A stretch of DNA of 64,000 nucleotides from Torymus aiolomorphi (Eukaryota > Arthropoda > Insecta > Hymenoptera > Torymidae): contig CM070873.1 of assembly GCA_036365515.1 (NCBI GenBank), positions 264,010,075 through 264,074,074 of the forward strand, read 5' to 3'. Every line of letters begins with the position of its first letter. The stretch's first letter is position 1. Shown here in pieces: positions 14,506 to 28,343 of this stretch. The position numbers and the translations under genes are program-made. The notes under the pieces were generated by a model. That model made no database searches. It saw only the letters and a list, made by a program, of their open reading frames with translations, and was not told where the DNA came from.

Positions 14506-15000
14506 GCGGGCGCGTCTTGACGGTCCTCCGCGCAAGCTTACGAGCCGGGGGTCAGGCGCGTAAGAATCGCACGCGACGGAACGCTAACGCAATCAAGTTT
14601 TAATCATGCGCCCCGTGGCAGTAGCCCCGAGTAGCGCGGAAAAGGAGGAAGAGGAAGTCCCCTCGACGATCTACGATACAATTACTGGTACGCTAGCGAG
14701 ACAGCGGTCCTCCGTTTCATTTCTCCCTCTGTCTTTGCCTCTCGCATGCGGTCCTGCGTGCGAAATTATGCCGCACGCACGCATACGCGAGAGAAACGAC
14801 GCGCTGTGCGAAATTCTCATTCCTAGAATGGGAATTTCGGGGCTACTCCGTGAAATAAGAGCTGTAGCGCCGAGTGCGGCGGGACTATGCGCACCTGATA
14901 ACCGACGATTCGCTTCCAAGCCGACTAGATCTTGCACGCGGGAGTATTTCTCTAGTATGTGAGGAGTAACGCCTCGGGCATTACAATTGAATTTCGCACA

Positions 15001-16860
15001 GTTTACGTACTATCCGATTCGAGTTTACTCGCAGACTGAAATTGATATTATTTGATAAATGAAAAAAGAGATTCACAAATTATCTTTAGAATAATACTGT
15101 ACATCTATTACAAATTACAGATGAAATGTTATTTTTCTCCTTTTTCGATAACTTATCGTAAATAAAGAAACCGCTGCCAATTCATTGGCAAGATGCTTCC
15201 TCAAACTAATTTATCGATTCCATTTTTTAAATTTTAAAAACAAAAGTAAATTTTTCACAACAAAACTTTATTAATAAATAAAACTGTTTTCTTTGTGGAT
15301 CTTTGTTGTTTGTTAAACAATTTGACTGAATATAAAAAATACCTCTTTTGTTTTTTCATTTATGTTATTAATTATTGTTATAAAAAATTTTAACGAAATA
15401 CATTAGTTTGAGAAAGAAAAGTATGTATTGGCAATAATCTAATAAATATTTGTTTTGAAACAGGTATTTAACTACTATCCTGCTCGACTTAGTGGTTTAA
15501 AGTTAATCCATCATTGTAACAATCATACAAATATAATAACTAAGTTATACTTCTTAACAAAAGACAACGAATCGTTTTGAAATTTAACAGAGAGGTAGTT
15601 TCTTTCATATTTAAGAATCGATATTTTTATGAAATATTTTTATGAAATTATTACGAAATTCGTATTTTGAAAGTCAATTATTATCGTTGCCCTAGTACAC
15701 GTTGCCGCGGGAATCAATCTGAAATTACTTTCTCGGGGATATGCCCTAGTACACAATAATTATTTTATTTATATATGATATACAAATTAAATAGAACTAT
15801 TGCATATTTTGCTCTAAAACTTTATATTTGTGTTTTGGGGCTAATTTGGAATGAGTAAAAAAATTTTGACCAACATAACCTCTTGAAATTTTAACACAAT
15901 GTTGTACTCAATAAGTGTAATAAGTGGTAAAAATTTTGAGTCAATCAATCGAATATTCTTTTTAAAAATGCAAATATAAGAAATTTATAAAACAATTTTA
16001 ACCTCAAATATCTTTGGTCACAAAGGTCAGATTTTTTTGGGCAAAGAACTGACTCCTTAGACATAAAAAAGTTAATTCTCTGCCAAATTTCAAAACGATT
16101 CATTGACTTTTACTCCTGTTATCGTAAAGGAAAGAAAACGCAGTGGTTTTCAAAAATAATTTTTTTCTCGGAAACAAATCAACATAACCTCTTGAAATTT
16201 TAACACAATGTTGTACTCGATAAGTGTAAACGTGGTAAAAATTTTGAAAAATTAAAAAGTTATTGAGATATTAATTAAAGAAATATAAACCATATTTTCA
16301 TTAATAACAAATGACAGGCTAGAGATAATTTAAATTAAAAAAAAAAACAAATTGTAGGTAATTTAAAGACCTTTTAATAAAAATTTAGTTTATTAAGTAA
16401 TACTGACTGAAACAAATTAAAAAATAAAAAAAAACGAAAAATTTAAAATCGTTTTTTGGCTATAAAAAAAAAAAATCGGTAAAATCAAAAAGTAGGTTAT
16501 GCTCTCTGTATTCTCCTTCGAAACGAAAAGAATAAGTCTTTTCCGATGTAAATCAGTCGATCGGTTTAAAAGTTATCGCCTGTACACATACACACACACA
16601 CACGCGCGCGCGCGCGCACGCACGCACGCACGCACACACAATTTTTTTTTATCAAAAACAACGGATTTTAGCGCCAAATGTCTTAAAACATGTTTTTGAA
16701 CAATTTTTGTTTAAAAAATTTTTTTCACCGTTACAAAGCTTCCTCTTTGAGGAAACAAAAGACTTGAGGTGGTTCACCGAGAAATCGATTTTCTTTAAAT
16801 TTTCTTAAAAATTAGTGTACATACTCCTTTTTATATGTTTTATCGATTTTTGAAACTCAT
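15001..16860. other. Gene-free AT-rich stretch with short direct repeats
   Basis: No gene is visible. A unit of about 70 bp containing CAACATAACCTCTTGAAATT occurs at 15873-15938 and again at 16180-16248 in direct orientation. A mixed CA/CG microsatellite (about 16592-16640) is followed by AT-rich sequence similar to that at 32990-33110. Confidence 0.5.
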
Positions 16861-16872
16861 AGTTAATACCAA

Positions 16873-18238
16873 CCCGCGCAAAAAAATACTATTGCCAATG
16901 TCTTGGCAATATATTGGCATGTGTTGGTGGTATGTATATTGGAGATACTGTTGACGAGATATTGCTCATGTCTCGGCACACCACAGTTTCGGCATGGTGT
17001 GGTTTGTGCACATAAGAATTATGCACATATTTATTGTGCACACTTTAGCATTGGAGTATACACATAGATATAGATATACACCAATGCTAAAGTGTGCACA
17101 ATAAATATGTGCATAATTCTTATGTGCACAAACCACACCATGCCACAGTTTCCAATGTATGTCCAATATACAGCCAATAGTTTTTGGCGTCCCGTCAATT
17201 CATTAATGCAATATATGCCCAATATATTGCTAATATGTTTTCAATATATAAAGTAATGGATTAGGCTATTCGTAATAGAGCTTTTTGCAGAATTTTCTTT
17301 CGTTTTTTGGAATGATGTAACAGTATTCCCCTAAGAATTAATCATAACACGTAGGGGAACCGTTAATTTGAAGCGTTTACTTACATGTTTTAAAAAAAAT
17401 TTTAAACAAAATTAATTTACTTTACGCAGGCATAGCGTAAAAATTTTGAATACCCAATGTGAAGGGGATACCAAAAACAAGGCCAGTCTTGTAATTTTGG
17501 ATTCTTCGTAAAGAATCATTTGAACAGTTAAATTACACTGTTTATATACTCCCGGCTATCCAGAGTATCCACAGAAAGCACTACCGGCGCGCCGCATAGC
17601 GGATGAATAGCCCAAGCTTGCGTATCGAGAGCCGCCCATCACAAGTTCCCGTCTGTCACCGCCATGCAGCGTCCCGGTAGTGCTTTCTGTGGATACACAG
17701 GATGGCCGAAGGTATATGAGCCGAGTAATTTAACCATTCAAATGATTCTTTACGAAGAATCTAAAATTACAAGGCTGGCCTTGTTTTTGGTATCCCCTTT
17801 ACATTGGGGACTCAAAATTTTGCGCCATGTCTGAGTAAAATAAATTAATTTTTTTTTTTTTTTCATTTTTTTTTTAAACATATAAGTAAACGCTTCAAAT
17901 TACCGATTCCCCCACGTGTTATTAATTCTTAGAGAATACTGTTACATCATTCCTGAAAACGAAAAAAAAATTCTGCAAAAAGCTCTATCACGAATAGCCT
18001 AACCCATTATTTTGTATGTTGAAAACATATTGGCAATATATTGGGTATACATTGTATTAATAAATTAACGAGACTCCAAAAACTATTGGCTGTATATTGG
18101 ACGTATATGGGAAACTGTGGTGTGCCGAGACGTGAACAATATCTCGCCAATAGGATCTCCAATATACCGCCAACATATGCCCAATGCATATTGCCAATAT
18201 ATTACCAGACATTGGTAATAGTACTTTTTTTGCGCGGG
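16873..18238. mobile_element. Large foldback element, 1.37 kb, with GC-rich core
   Basis: The ends read CCCGCGCAAAAAA and its complement. Arms of about 0.55-0.7 kb are inverted copies, sharing for example GCTATTCGTRATAGAGCTTT, the GATGTAACAGTATTC block and the TCCACAGAAAGCACTACCGG block. They meet at a unique GC-rich core of about 84 bp (17589-17672). The left arm carries an extra 154-bp hairpin absent from the right arm. There is no transposase ORF and no clear target duplication at the outer ends. Confidence 0.8.
16991..17144. mobile_element. hAT-like hairpin MITE with 8-bp target duplication
   Basis: A 154-bp near-perfect palindrome begins GGCATGGTGTGG and ends with its complement. It is bounded by the direct repeat ACAGTTTC at 16983-16990 and 17145-17152. 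The opposite arm of the host foldback (near 18110-18125, read in reverse) has the same sequence without the insert and with one copy of the octamer. An 8-bp duplication is typical of hAT elements. It has no coding capacity. Confidence 0.85.
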
Positions 18239-18621
18239 AAAGTTTACAACTTTAACATGGGAAGCATAAGCTGAGTATATATTTATCCCTTTTGTACCGT
18301 ATGGGTCCTGTAGGATCCACCTTGTTCAACATGCTGTAGAAATCTGAAATTAAATAATTTTTTAAATCTACTTATTTAGTCCTGTTCTCTTATTCAAGGG
18401 AAAGAGGGACTTTCCCTCTTCCTTTTCCATTAAAATTAAATTTTTTGTTTTTTTTTCCGTTTCGTTAAGTACATTAAAAAAGGACTCGATGATGAAAATT
18501 GGGATTTCACGAAAATTCGGATCATGAATGGTATATTGAATGGTTTATTTTAGAATAAAAAATGGTTAATTGTTATTTTTTTTTATTTTGAGTGGTGGAC
18601 CTTGTTAATGAGACAACGTAC
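18239..18621. other. Gene-free AT-rich spacer
   Basis: Nothing recognisable is seen between the foldback and the next TIR element. Confidence 0.4.
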
Positions 18622-18623
18622 TA

Positions 18624-19295
18624 CACGGATAGAATTTTCCTGTAAAAACTACCGTGAAATTCGCGGTAAAAATTACCGTAAGCATTGTAACTGCGGAACA
18701 CACGAACGTTCCGGAACTTTTTATGATGCACCCAAGAAAATTTGCCGTGATGTCACGGTAAAAATTTCGGTTTTCAAGAAATTAGTACTAAACTATTTAA
18801 TTGCATTGTTTTATGCTTTTTAATTCAATTGTCTTCCAATATTATTTATAATTTTAGTTTTAAACAATATTTTAATTTGTATTTGTCAAAAAACATATAA
18901 TAATGAATCTATTTTAAATTCAATGATCTAAATATTTATAGGTTATGTGTGTAGCACGTGCCAGTCGCCGGTGGCTCGAGCAGCGCCACCAACGTGTGAG
19001 TTTCGATATTCCCTTCATGTCAGGGTAAAATTTGTACAAAAGGGCAGTAAAAATTACCGTGACAGTCCGGCAAAAAATTCCATAAATCCCTATAACTTTT
19101 ATAATACTTTCGATGGAAAATTTACTAAACGCAAAATTTACCGAGTGTCCGGTAAAATTTAACGTACCAATATTAAATTTTGCTAAGACTGCAGCAATAA
19201 TTATAGAAAATACGCGTAATAATTTCCAGAAAAATCGGTTGTACCTCGATTGACACGAATTTCACGGTAATTTTTCCAGAAAAATTCTATCCGTG
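18624..19295. mobile_element. TA-flanked TIR element (CACGGATAG ends), 672 bp
   Basis: Both ends read CACGGATAGAATTTT in inverted orientation with about 40 bp of arm similarity, extending to ACCGTGAAATTCG. TA flanks both sides (18622-18623 and 19296-19297). The interior has many CGGTAAAAATTACCG-like short palindromic motifs. No transposase is present, so it is non-autonomous and probably related in type to the CACTGA-ended elements. Confidence 0.75.
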
Positions 19296-19297
19296 TA

Positions 19298-19855
19298 TGA
19301 ATTTATCACTATCCGAGTTCAATAAAATAATTCTATTGACGGGTATGGGTTGTATGGGTCCTCCAGGACCCACTTGGAAAATAGTACTTATCGACACTTT
19401 TGGAGAAAAAAAACTGTCGATTGATCTTAGTTAAAGCCTCCACAATTATAGTATACAAAAAAGTCACTTTTTCCCCGGGAAAGGGGTCTCGGTACGAAAG
19501 GGTTAAGACTCATTTTAATTAATTGCAAAGCTAATTTTCTTTACAATTTTCTTAAAAACTAGTATATTATACTAAACTCAAAAAGGAATAATGTAGAATA
19601 TTTTGTAATATGACAAGCGATACTATTTTCCGAGAAATGGCTATTTGAAGAAAAATTTTCATGTTATTTGTATATCTATATATAGTTGCATCGTACAAGT
19701 CTTACTGTTTCAAACATCGTATAGGCACACTTATTTTTCACATCATCTTTTTTTATTATTTTTACAATAGTACACAGAGATAAATGAAGAGTTTCCACTG
19801 TTACGTATGATAGGAAGCAGAATGAATTAAAATGAATTAGTTGCATAAAAAATAT
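19298..19855. other. Gene-free AT-rich spacer
   Basis: No gene or defined repeat is visible. It includes a short GGACCCA/CAGGACCC-type motif near 19360, also present near 18310. Confidence 0.35.
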
Positions 19856-19926
19856 GCGACGAGCGGGACGCAAACCGACGGACCCGAAGTTTATAGTCCC
19901 GCGCTCTACCACTGAGCTAACGCCGC
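19856..19926 (-). tRNA. tRNA-like gene or relic with AUA anticodon position
   Basis: Read on the minus strand, 71 nt fit tRNA topology: a 7-bp acceptor with mismatches (GCGGCGT with TCGTCGC), a perfect D stem GCTC/GAGC with an AGTGGTA loop, a weak anticodon stem around the loop CTATAAA, a 5-nt variable region, and a T arm with one mismatch. The anticodon position would be ATA, unusual because Tyr tRNAs use GTA. Arm mismatches suggest a decayed tRNA or a tRNA-derived SINE rather than a working gene. Confidence 0.45.
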
Positions 19927-21684
19927 GATTCTTGCTCGAGAGCATCGCGAGCGTCTAGTTCTTATCATGAAGAGGATGCGTCAGGGCTCGGATGACGGTC
20001 GAGCTGAGCCCATGACACCACCATAAATAATATGTTTATAGTACAATTGTTGCGATATTGTGATTTTTATGACGTCATTGGTCGGAGAACTACCTTAAAA
20101 GAAAAAATTTTCCCCAAGAATCAGTAAGAAGCAAAGCTTTGGAAAAGTAACCCCGCTCGCGGTCTCTAAGCGCCGCCGTCTTCACTGTCAAACGGTCAAA
20201 GTTTCGAGGAAAGGGCGCTCGCTCGTTAGAAATTTCCCGCGAGCATTGTTAAATAAAACGCGGCCAAAAGTCGGGACTTCAGGTTTGCGCGCCACGTTGA
20301 TCGAGTCGGTGGTTCCCATCGGTCCACGTCAAAAACAGAGCCGCGCGCGCGAGTGAGCGCCACCAGCAGTCGAAATCAAAGATGAAAATAATAAGGGAGC
20401 GTCGAGCGCGTTTAGGGGCCGATGCGAAAGGGGTTGCCGCAATGCTCTTTCAGCCGCTCTCCTCGAGCGCACCGATATCGTCGCTTTGATTTATGGATAA
20501 AAAGCCGAGTCGTAGCCTCCTGCCGATGACATTGTGCCGCCGAAAAAAGAGAGGACGAAGATGAATACAAATGCGATAAATTGCGCGTTCTCCGATAAGA
20601 CTCGACTCGCCGACGCCTCGGCGCAGGCCTGCTCGAGACAAAGGAATCACGCGCAGTGTAAAAACAAAGCTTTGAACCTTCATTCGGAAAAGCATTGCTT
20701 ATTGCGGAAAAAGGGAAAGAACACAGAACATCGCGAAGCAATTATTTAGAGGTGCAAAGACGACGGACTTGGCGGAGACATTAGGCGATTACCGGCGCCG
20801 ATGGCAGAGGGACGGACCGCGCGCGGCTTCGATGTCGAGCGAGTCATTAATAGTTTAATGCAGCTGGCATCGGTTCCCCCAGCGGCGCGGGGGCATATCT
20901 TTACAGTGCTGGTGGTGGTGGACGCAGCAGTAATGCAAAATCGAGATCTCAATAATTACGTCAGCGGCAGGCGGCGCTCGCGAGACCTGCTCTTGATTCA
21001 TAGCGCACAACACGCAGCCGGAGAATCCTATCGAGTTGCGCGTGCTTGCCGAGGGAGAGCGAGCGCGACAGAGGCATGGCGACTTCTTTGGCTAATCGAA
21101 ATTCAATTAAGCCATTAGCAGAGGAGTCTCGGCCGCCCGACCACCGAAGCGCGAGCAAATCGAGGTATAGCGGTATTTTACACGCGAAAGGAGGCATCAA
21201 ATTGCTCGAAGGGAATCGAAATGAATCTTTCCTTGATTCTTTCCGGAATGTTACGTATGAATCGGACGGACAAATATTTGCTCGAAGGAACGCGAAGTCG
21301 TAACAGAGTGGAAGACGCCTCACTGTCACAGAGGATTCCGGGAATGTCGATTGCTACTGATAAAACGAAGGAGAGTAATGTTGGAAAAGAGAGGCAGGGC
21401 AGACAAAGCAAACAGACCGCTGCTGGGACATCAATATACGAAGCACGAAATTCCAGGCTGGCAAGGAAAAGAAAAGAGAGAGAGGCTGGCGGGGGGAGAG
21501 AGTGGATCGCGCGACGCGGTGGCCGTACTTTGAGGGGTGATGCGAACCAAGTCTCATACATCATGCGTAATGCCGGATCCGATTCTCATATTATATACAT
21601 GTCCGCGTCTCTTTCCCCGCGCACATTCGTAAGGGGGGACACCTGGCTGCAAAGACGGCGCGCGTGGCACGCATCGATAGCTTG

Positions 21685-21729
21685 CTCTCTCTCTCTCTCT
21701 CCCCTCTCTCTCTCTCTCTCTCTCTCTCT
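21685..21729 (+). repeat. Interrupted (TC)n microsatellite
   Basis: TC units are broken by one CCCC interruption. Confidence 0.9.
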
Positions 21730-22512
21730 TTTTCACCGACTGCTCTAATCCGTCGGGTAGATATACGCATATAAGTCACTCGGTTCGCTTCGGCCGAGCG
21801 CGCGTGTCGCGTGGGCGCGCGTAAGCCGGATAAATGGAAAAACGCGGCCGTTCCTCAACGTCAGCCACGTCCTGCCACTCCTTTGGCCCTTTGCATTATT
21901 ATCGGCTCCGCGCGAGGCTCGCGGCCCTTGATTTTTGAAATTTTCCGCCCCCTCTATACTCTTCACTTTTTTCACTGATAATTCAATGCTAGCTTTCCAT
22001 CGCTCTCGAATTTAAGTGTAAAAGTAATGTAACACAAGAACGAAACCTAAGTTTCGCGCGAAAGTAGCAGCAAGCTCGGAAAAGCTTTCACTACTCTTCC
22101 GATACGTGATACCGTGATATCATTGCTTTTCTGTCGGTGTCATTCGCTCTCATCCACTTCCTGCACGCGGATGTATTCCGTTTGCTCGCAGTCCGTGACT
22201 AATGCGTCGTCGCCGAGTGTGTGACTCGCGTCCGTAAGCCCAAAAAGGTGCAAGTGTCAAAGTCAATAATACGGGGAAGGTGCAGTGTACCGGCAGTGCG
22301 ACAAACATTTGCTCTGCGGTATATTTGCTTCATTCGACGGCTCGATTCAAACTTGACGTGCTCTTTTAGTGGCTGAAAATCAAAATTCACTATACAAATA
22401 AGTCTAATTATCTGTCAAACTTTCAACCAAAGTTAAGCTGTAAGGTTTACGTAATGTTTTTGAAAGAATAGTTTGTAACATTCCTATGGATGTTGGTGTT
22501 ATATATATATAT

Positions 22513-22671
<159 letters not shown>

Positions 22672-23765
22672 TTCATTCCGTTTGAAATGGAACAAAAAAA
22701 ACATTGGAAATAGTATTCTTAATAGAGAAGGTACAGGGCAAAGATTAATAAATTATAAAAAGCCATTCCCCACGCAAAAGGGCAAATCCATCAACTGTCG
22801 GCGTGGGGATGACAATTTTCTTAGCAGCACGGTGCACCAAAGTAATGCGTAACAGCGCTTGATTTGAATTTTACGAGGCGTACGCGCGAACTTCTCCCGC
22901 GAAATTTACCCGAGCGATATCGAACCGAGGCGCAATTTAAATTATAGCACCTATCTGTACGTAATTTATATCCTTGTTTTCTAGCGCTCCCACTCCTTCG
23001 TTCGAATATCGCAAACAGCCGAGGAGATTGATACATCAATTTAAATTATCCTGAATAATTCGTGCAATATCGGATCTTTATGGCTTGGAAAATAGCGTCA
23101 TCTTGCTGCTCTCCTGCCTAATGGTGATTTCCCGGCGCGCACGCGAGCTTAATGGGCTTTTTTCAGCCGTAAACTACGGCTTTTACCGCGCGAATAGGGA
23201 ACTCGAATCGCTCACACTTCGGCTTTGACTTCAGCCGACTTTTTAACGACCTCCGGACTCGATTTTTCTTCGAGGGCAATAATAATTCATGCGAGTAGAT
23301 CATAAACAACTATAGTTATTTAAAAGGTAAAAATGTTTAGCGTGTCTATATCTCTACGAAAGAGTGCGTATATGAAGCGTGTGTGGTAAATCCTTCCCCT
23401 GGACGAGAGCGAATAAAATCGAGGGGGGTGAAGGATAAAAAATGCTCGCTGTGCCGGGGCAAAGAAGACGGAGAGAGTATCAGCCATTCGTCAGGCTGTC
23501 TCGGTCGCGGTGCGAGGGAGAGCTCGCTCGCTCTCCTCGCGAACAAATGGCCGGGCAATCGGAGAAACGCCGCTGAAATACCGAATCGGATTGTGGCCTC
23601 TCTCTCTCTCTCCCTCTCTCTCTTATTCGCGCGCATTATCATATTCACAATTTACTCGCTCACTCGCTTTTTTCCTAGAGCCGCACGCGACACGTGCGAG
23701 GCACGAGCGCGAGGAAATATAGGAGGAACGATGTATCACCGACGCCTTCTCCTATCTGCCTTCGT

Positions 23766-23768
<3 letters not shown>

Positions 23769-23847
<79 letters not shown>
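23769..23847 (+). repeat. (CT)n microsatellite
   Basis: About 39 uninterrupted units. Confidence 0.95.
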
Positions 23848-23851
<4 letters not shown>

Positions 23852-26580
23852 TCCTCTCACTCTTAACACGTCTGAATGGCCAAGACTGAGGCGCGCGACA
23901 GGGACGAGGAAATATTGCCTTTCTTTATTTCCCAGCCCCGCGTCGCGAGACAGATGACAGACGCGTGTATCTGCAACTATGCGCTCTGCTCACGTCTCTA
24001 CTCTCGCGCGCGTTTTGCCTCACGTCGAAATTCTACAAATTTTCCCTGACGTGCGGCCCTTGCTCGCGCACTTTTTCACGAATCATTCCCTCGGATATGA
24101 GCTAAATTTCCTGCGCGTTTTCCACAAACTTTGATGAACAAGCGAATAATGCGAGTTGATGAAATTATCGTTCCTTTTTATTGACAAAGGCATATTTGGT
24201 AGTTATGAATAGTATTAATAGCTGGAAATTTATATTTTAAATCGAGCAGCATTAGGCAGAGGAGGCGGATTTGAAATCGTCGCTTTGGCTTAGGGAGGAT
24301 AGAGGATTCCTGACGTTGTCGCCTCGCTTCCACACGTTGTGTATCAAACGCGTGTAATAACGTAACAAATGGCCACTTTATGCGCTCACTGATGTAGGAG
24401 CATTCCTGCGCCCCGGCATTACTGCTAATGTCTGACGTCATTCTTCCGCGCTCCCGAGAGCATCCTCCACCCCTGACTCTTATTCACCCTTTACGTCCAA
24501 ATTCTCGAGGTATATCCCTCGCCCCTCCTCGTGTGTGACGTTGCTCCTTTTTTCTACAAATGCAACTCGTTTACCTTTTTCCTGGTATTTTCTTTACGTT
24601 GGCAAAGGAGCGTCAGCGTAATGCTTGTACATCAACGTATCTTATTAAAACTGTAGAAAATAAACTTGTGGAAAATCCGTATTATTTTCCCTTGGATCAA
24701 AAGCTCTTTGCCGGGTGATAACGCGAACAACGCTTGTAAATAAAAGTCCTCTGGGCGTCATTAAACAAAATTACGGGAGAAAATCTGTGCGCGCGTGTGT
24801 CGACTGCAACTTCTCACTCTCTGGCTTCGCCGTAGCAAGTTACGAGTGCGCGTCGTCGTCGTCGAGACACGCGAACTAGCTTTTCTCCCTGCGAGCTTCC
24901 TCTTCCCTCCCTCTTTCTCCTCGCTCACACGCTGGCTTTAAGGTTCTTCCTTATACTTACGAGAACTTACGAGATACTTTCGGCAAAGCCCCCCGGAATC
25001 GCCACCGAGGTTTTAGCGCTTTCCACACAGCCAGATTCCTATTCGATTTCCGTTCCAGCGTTCACTCTTGATACCCCGCTACACGCTCTACGAGCCAACT
25101 TTTTTCATCGGAAATCGCGCCGCTTCGCGACTGGTAGCGCACAGTTGCTTATATTTATTAGAACAATTTATATTATGTCGAAGAATCGATATTTTTAATT
25201 TCTCTCTTTGCTACTTGACTTGGATTATAAAAGAATTGAAACGGCATTTTACGTCTTAAATTAGAGGATTATGCAAGAGCCGGTAAAAATTGACACGCTT
25301 AGGGCAAAAAGGAGGAAGTCAAAAAGAAGGAGAGAAAAAAAGAAAAATAGGAGAACGGAAAATCCCCCACCTTGAGGGTAGCGTTCGGAAGAGTTAGTGG
25401 ATAGAGGTCATAGGAGGGGGGCAGGCAGGTACTTGTTTCGCGGATGAGATTTAGTTTGATAATAAGATCCGCCCTTCGCGCGAAGGAGGCGGAGGTGGCG
25501 GCGGTAGTGGCGGGAGGAGAGAGAGAGAGCAGAGGAGAGAGAGGAGAGGAGAGTCTCCCCCGGAGCGGTGGTAGGAGGCGAGCTGAGATACGACATTCGT
25601 ACTGTGGTTTTAACTCTTGGTTATATCCGTAGTTATGAAACTGCCGGATTCAGGGAACCGCCTGCGAAGCGGCCGCGCCCTCTACATATTTCTCCAGCCC
25701 CACTGCTTTACCGAATCTTAAGCCCCCGCTCCTCGCGCCCCCCTTTTAAAACACGACTTTCACAACACTTACTAATTTTAATTAATCCGAAGAGCGTGAA
25801 TTTCTCTCCCGGCGAATGGGATGCTGCGCCTTTTAAATACGACGCGACCGCGCTCTGCACGTGTGTGTATTCTCTTGCAAACAAATTTCGTTCTTAAGGC
25901 GAAAGGATCTTGGGAGTAGTTTTTCACTGGACTTTTCGACGTGGCGCGCCTCAATTCTTCTAATTGGACTGCCATGGGCCTTTCATGAGGCTCCTCAAGG
26001 AAGCGCTTTTTCAGTAATCTAGAAAAACTGAAGCAAGTTAATATTTGAACAAAAGCCCGGGCTAATTTAAAGAACGAGGCAAGGAGCGGCGAGCGGAGAA
26101 TATTTTCTACTAGCGCGCTTCTTCTCTCTCGCGAGCCAAACAAAAATTTCGTATAATTAACCCCTTAATTATGGCAATTTTTCATTGTAGGCAAAAAATT
26201 CTCGAGTATTTTTGGTCACTTAAAGCACAAAGCTCGGAGGCACATCGGGGCTCGCAGTAAAGAGAGCGTGCGAGAGAGAGAGAGGAGAGGGGCGAGAGGA
26301 GAGAGTTTAAGGGAGTGGAGCGCGAGGCCGAATAAAAGGGAAATGTATGGAAGGAAAGATCTAATTTGTTCTTGTCCGGGGCTGCTTTGGAGCACAGCCG
26401 CGGGAGGGAGGTGAGAGAGAGAGCCTCATGGAAGGCGAGTGAGGCCAGAAATTAATATTCATAAGCGTCCAGAGAGAGAACGAGAAAGAGCGGTCCCGAG
26501 GGCGGGGTCAACTTACATGTATCTTTCGCCACTGACCCGAACGCCACTGGCCCTTGCCGCCGTATCCCTTCTCTCCGCCT

Positions 26581-26625
26581 CCTCTCTCTCTCTCTCTCTC
26601 TCTCTCATTCTCTCTCTTTCTCTCC
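26581..26625 (+). repeat. Imperfect (TC)n microsatellite
   Basis: TC tract with ATTC and TTTC interruptions. Confidence 0.85.
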
Positions 26626-28296
26626 CTTCCCCGCACACGATAACGCTCGGGAATTAAAATACTGACCGCAGCTACGCCGCTCTTAAACCGCCGGCGCTGC
26701 CGGCCTTTCCTTTTTCGCCTCTTCCTAGGGCTGATAAATTCAAAGCGGCCTGTCCATACTCGAAAGGCCCCGAAAATCTATGGTTCTCGAGCAGAAAGAA
26801 ATTTGCGTCGGTCACGAATTAGTTTTCAAATTGAACGCGAGATGATAAAAGATAATACGAGCCGGGCTAATCGCGCGCGACTCTGAAAAGCGCTTCGATA
26901 GCGATTCTGATAGGGCCGTTGCGAGACGGGGTACCGCGTAAAGGAGGCTGCTGCTGCCGGGGCGACTTAACTTGGCTGGCAATAATAAAATGATATAGGA
27001 GACGAAATATGCATTTAAATTATCGCCCCGCGATAATAATTTGCATGCCGCAGCTTGGCTCCCTTCTTTCGAGCTTCCGCGCGCCCGCCACTTCGATGGC
27101 GCTCACTCAGTTTAGCCCCGTTTAATTTAAATAATACTTCTCTCCAGCCGCCTGTGGCTCGCAGCCCGAAGATATACATAAAATCGCTATAACATTGTAA
27201 ATTATAACTGATACGGCTTATATTCCGGTCTCGTAAGCGCGAGCTGCGCGAGCTGCGCAAGCGGTGAGACAACGATTAAGGCGCGCGGAAAATTAACGCG
27301 GCCCGCGTATATACTATATATGTACCGCTTTGAGGAGCTGCGGAGCTGCGGTTCGCCAGATAATGGCGCAGATCAAATCGACGCAGCCACTACTCTTAAT
27401 TTGTCTGCGTCTTTTCAACATTTCATTTTCAAGTGTAACGCCAAACGTTTACATATACCTTAAAGACCGTTAAATTTTCATTATAGATTAGCGCTGAATT
27501 GTACAATACTTTTAAGGTGTGTGCGCGCAAGCACGCATTACGGGAGGTAGTTGCTTTTTGCGCGAGTTGTGCAAAGTTTCGAAGATGCGAGAGGTAGGGT
27601 GGGAGCGGAGGAGCGCGCCGGCAAAGTCATAGCTCGCAAATGGCACGAGACCTCTCGTATTACGTGGATTAGCGCGACGTCCTTTAACAAGGCGCGCGAA
27701 GACATAATGCACGCGCGCGAGCGCGTGAGAAAGGCAAACGACGCGAGAACCTTGCGCAAATAATGCAAAGTACAAGCGCGACGCCTCTGAAATATATTTA
27801 GACATTCGTTCACATTAGGGCACCTTTCCATTTGCCTACCCGCGTCCAATCATTTCTCCGGTTTCACGCTGCCACCCGCCCGCGCGCACGTCAACAAACA
27901 TGGACAAAAATTGAGACAAATCTCGCTACACACCCTGCGTGAATAATCCCCCGACTCTTTTTGCATTTCACATTTCGATTTTTCTTTATTTCCTTCGAAA
28001 GAAAATGGCCGTCATTAAGCAACCTTTTATATAGGCATTATTCAGGAAAATTTTTCTTTTTACCCATTTCATCCCTTGGGATTCAAATATTTCACTAGAC
28101 GCATACAATATAAATTCGAATTAATTAAAACCGTTGCATAATTATAAAGTTGAAGCTATCCCTCTCAGGTGTAGCAATCCAATAAAAATGAAGGCTGATG
28201 GAAATCCGAGTCTGCGAGGAGGTATACGCGGCATATCGCATGCAGTATCAATAAATCGTAAGAAGCGACGCTTAGAGTTTCAGGAGGCGCGTCTCG

Positions 28297-28298
<2 letters not shown>

Positions 28299-28338
<40 letters not shown>
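28299..28338 (+). repeat. (TC)n microsatellite
   Basis: About 20 uninterrupted units. Confidence 0.95.

Positions 28339-28343
<5 letters not shown>

Larger units (their letters stand above)
4075..15000. other. GC-rich, gene-poor region with simple repeats
   Basis: No exon with convincing protein similarity was recognised on either strand. ORFs here are low-complexity or frame shadows of simple repeats, for example RE/ER strings at 5600-5640. The region holds (TC)n and (GA)n tracts, a (CCG)/(CTG)-rich stretch near 7620-7660, an 18-base G run (10707-10724), and AT-rich pockets near 6000-6250, 10900-11150 and 12780-13600. It could be intron or intergenic DNA. Confidence 0.5.
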
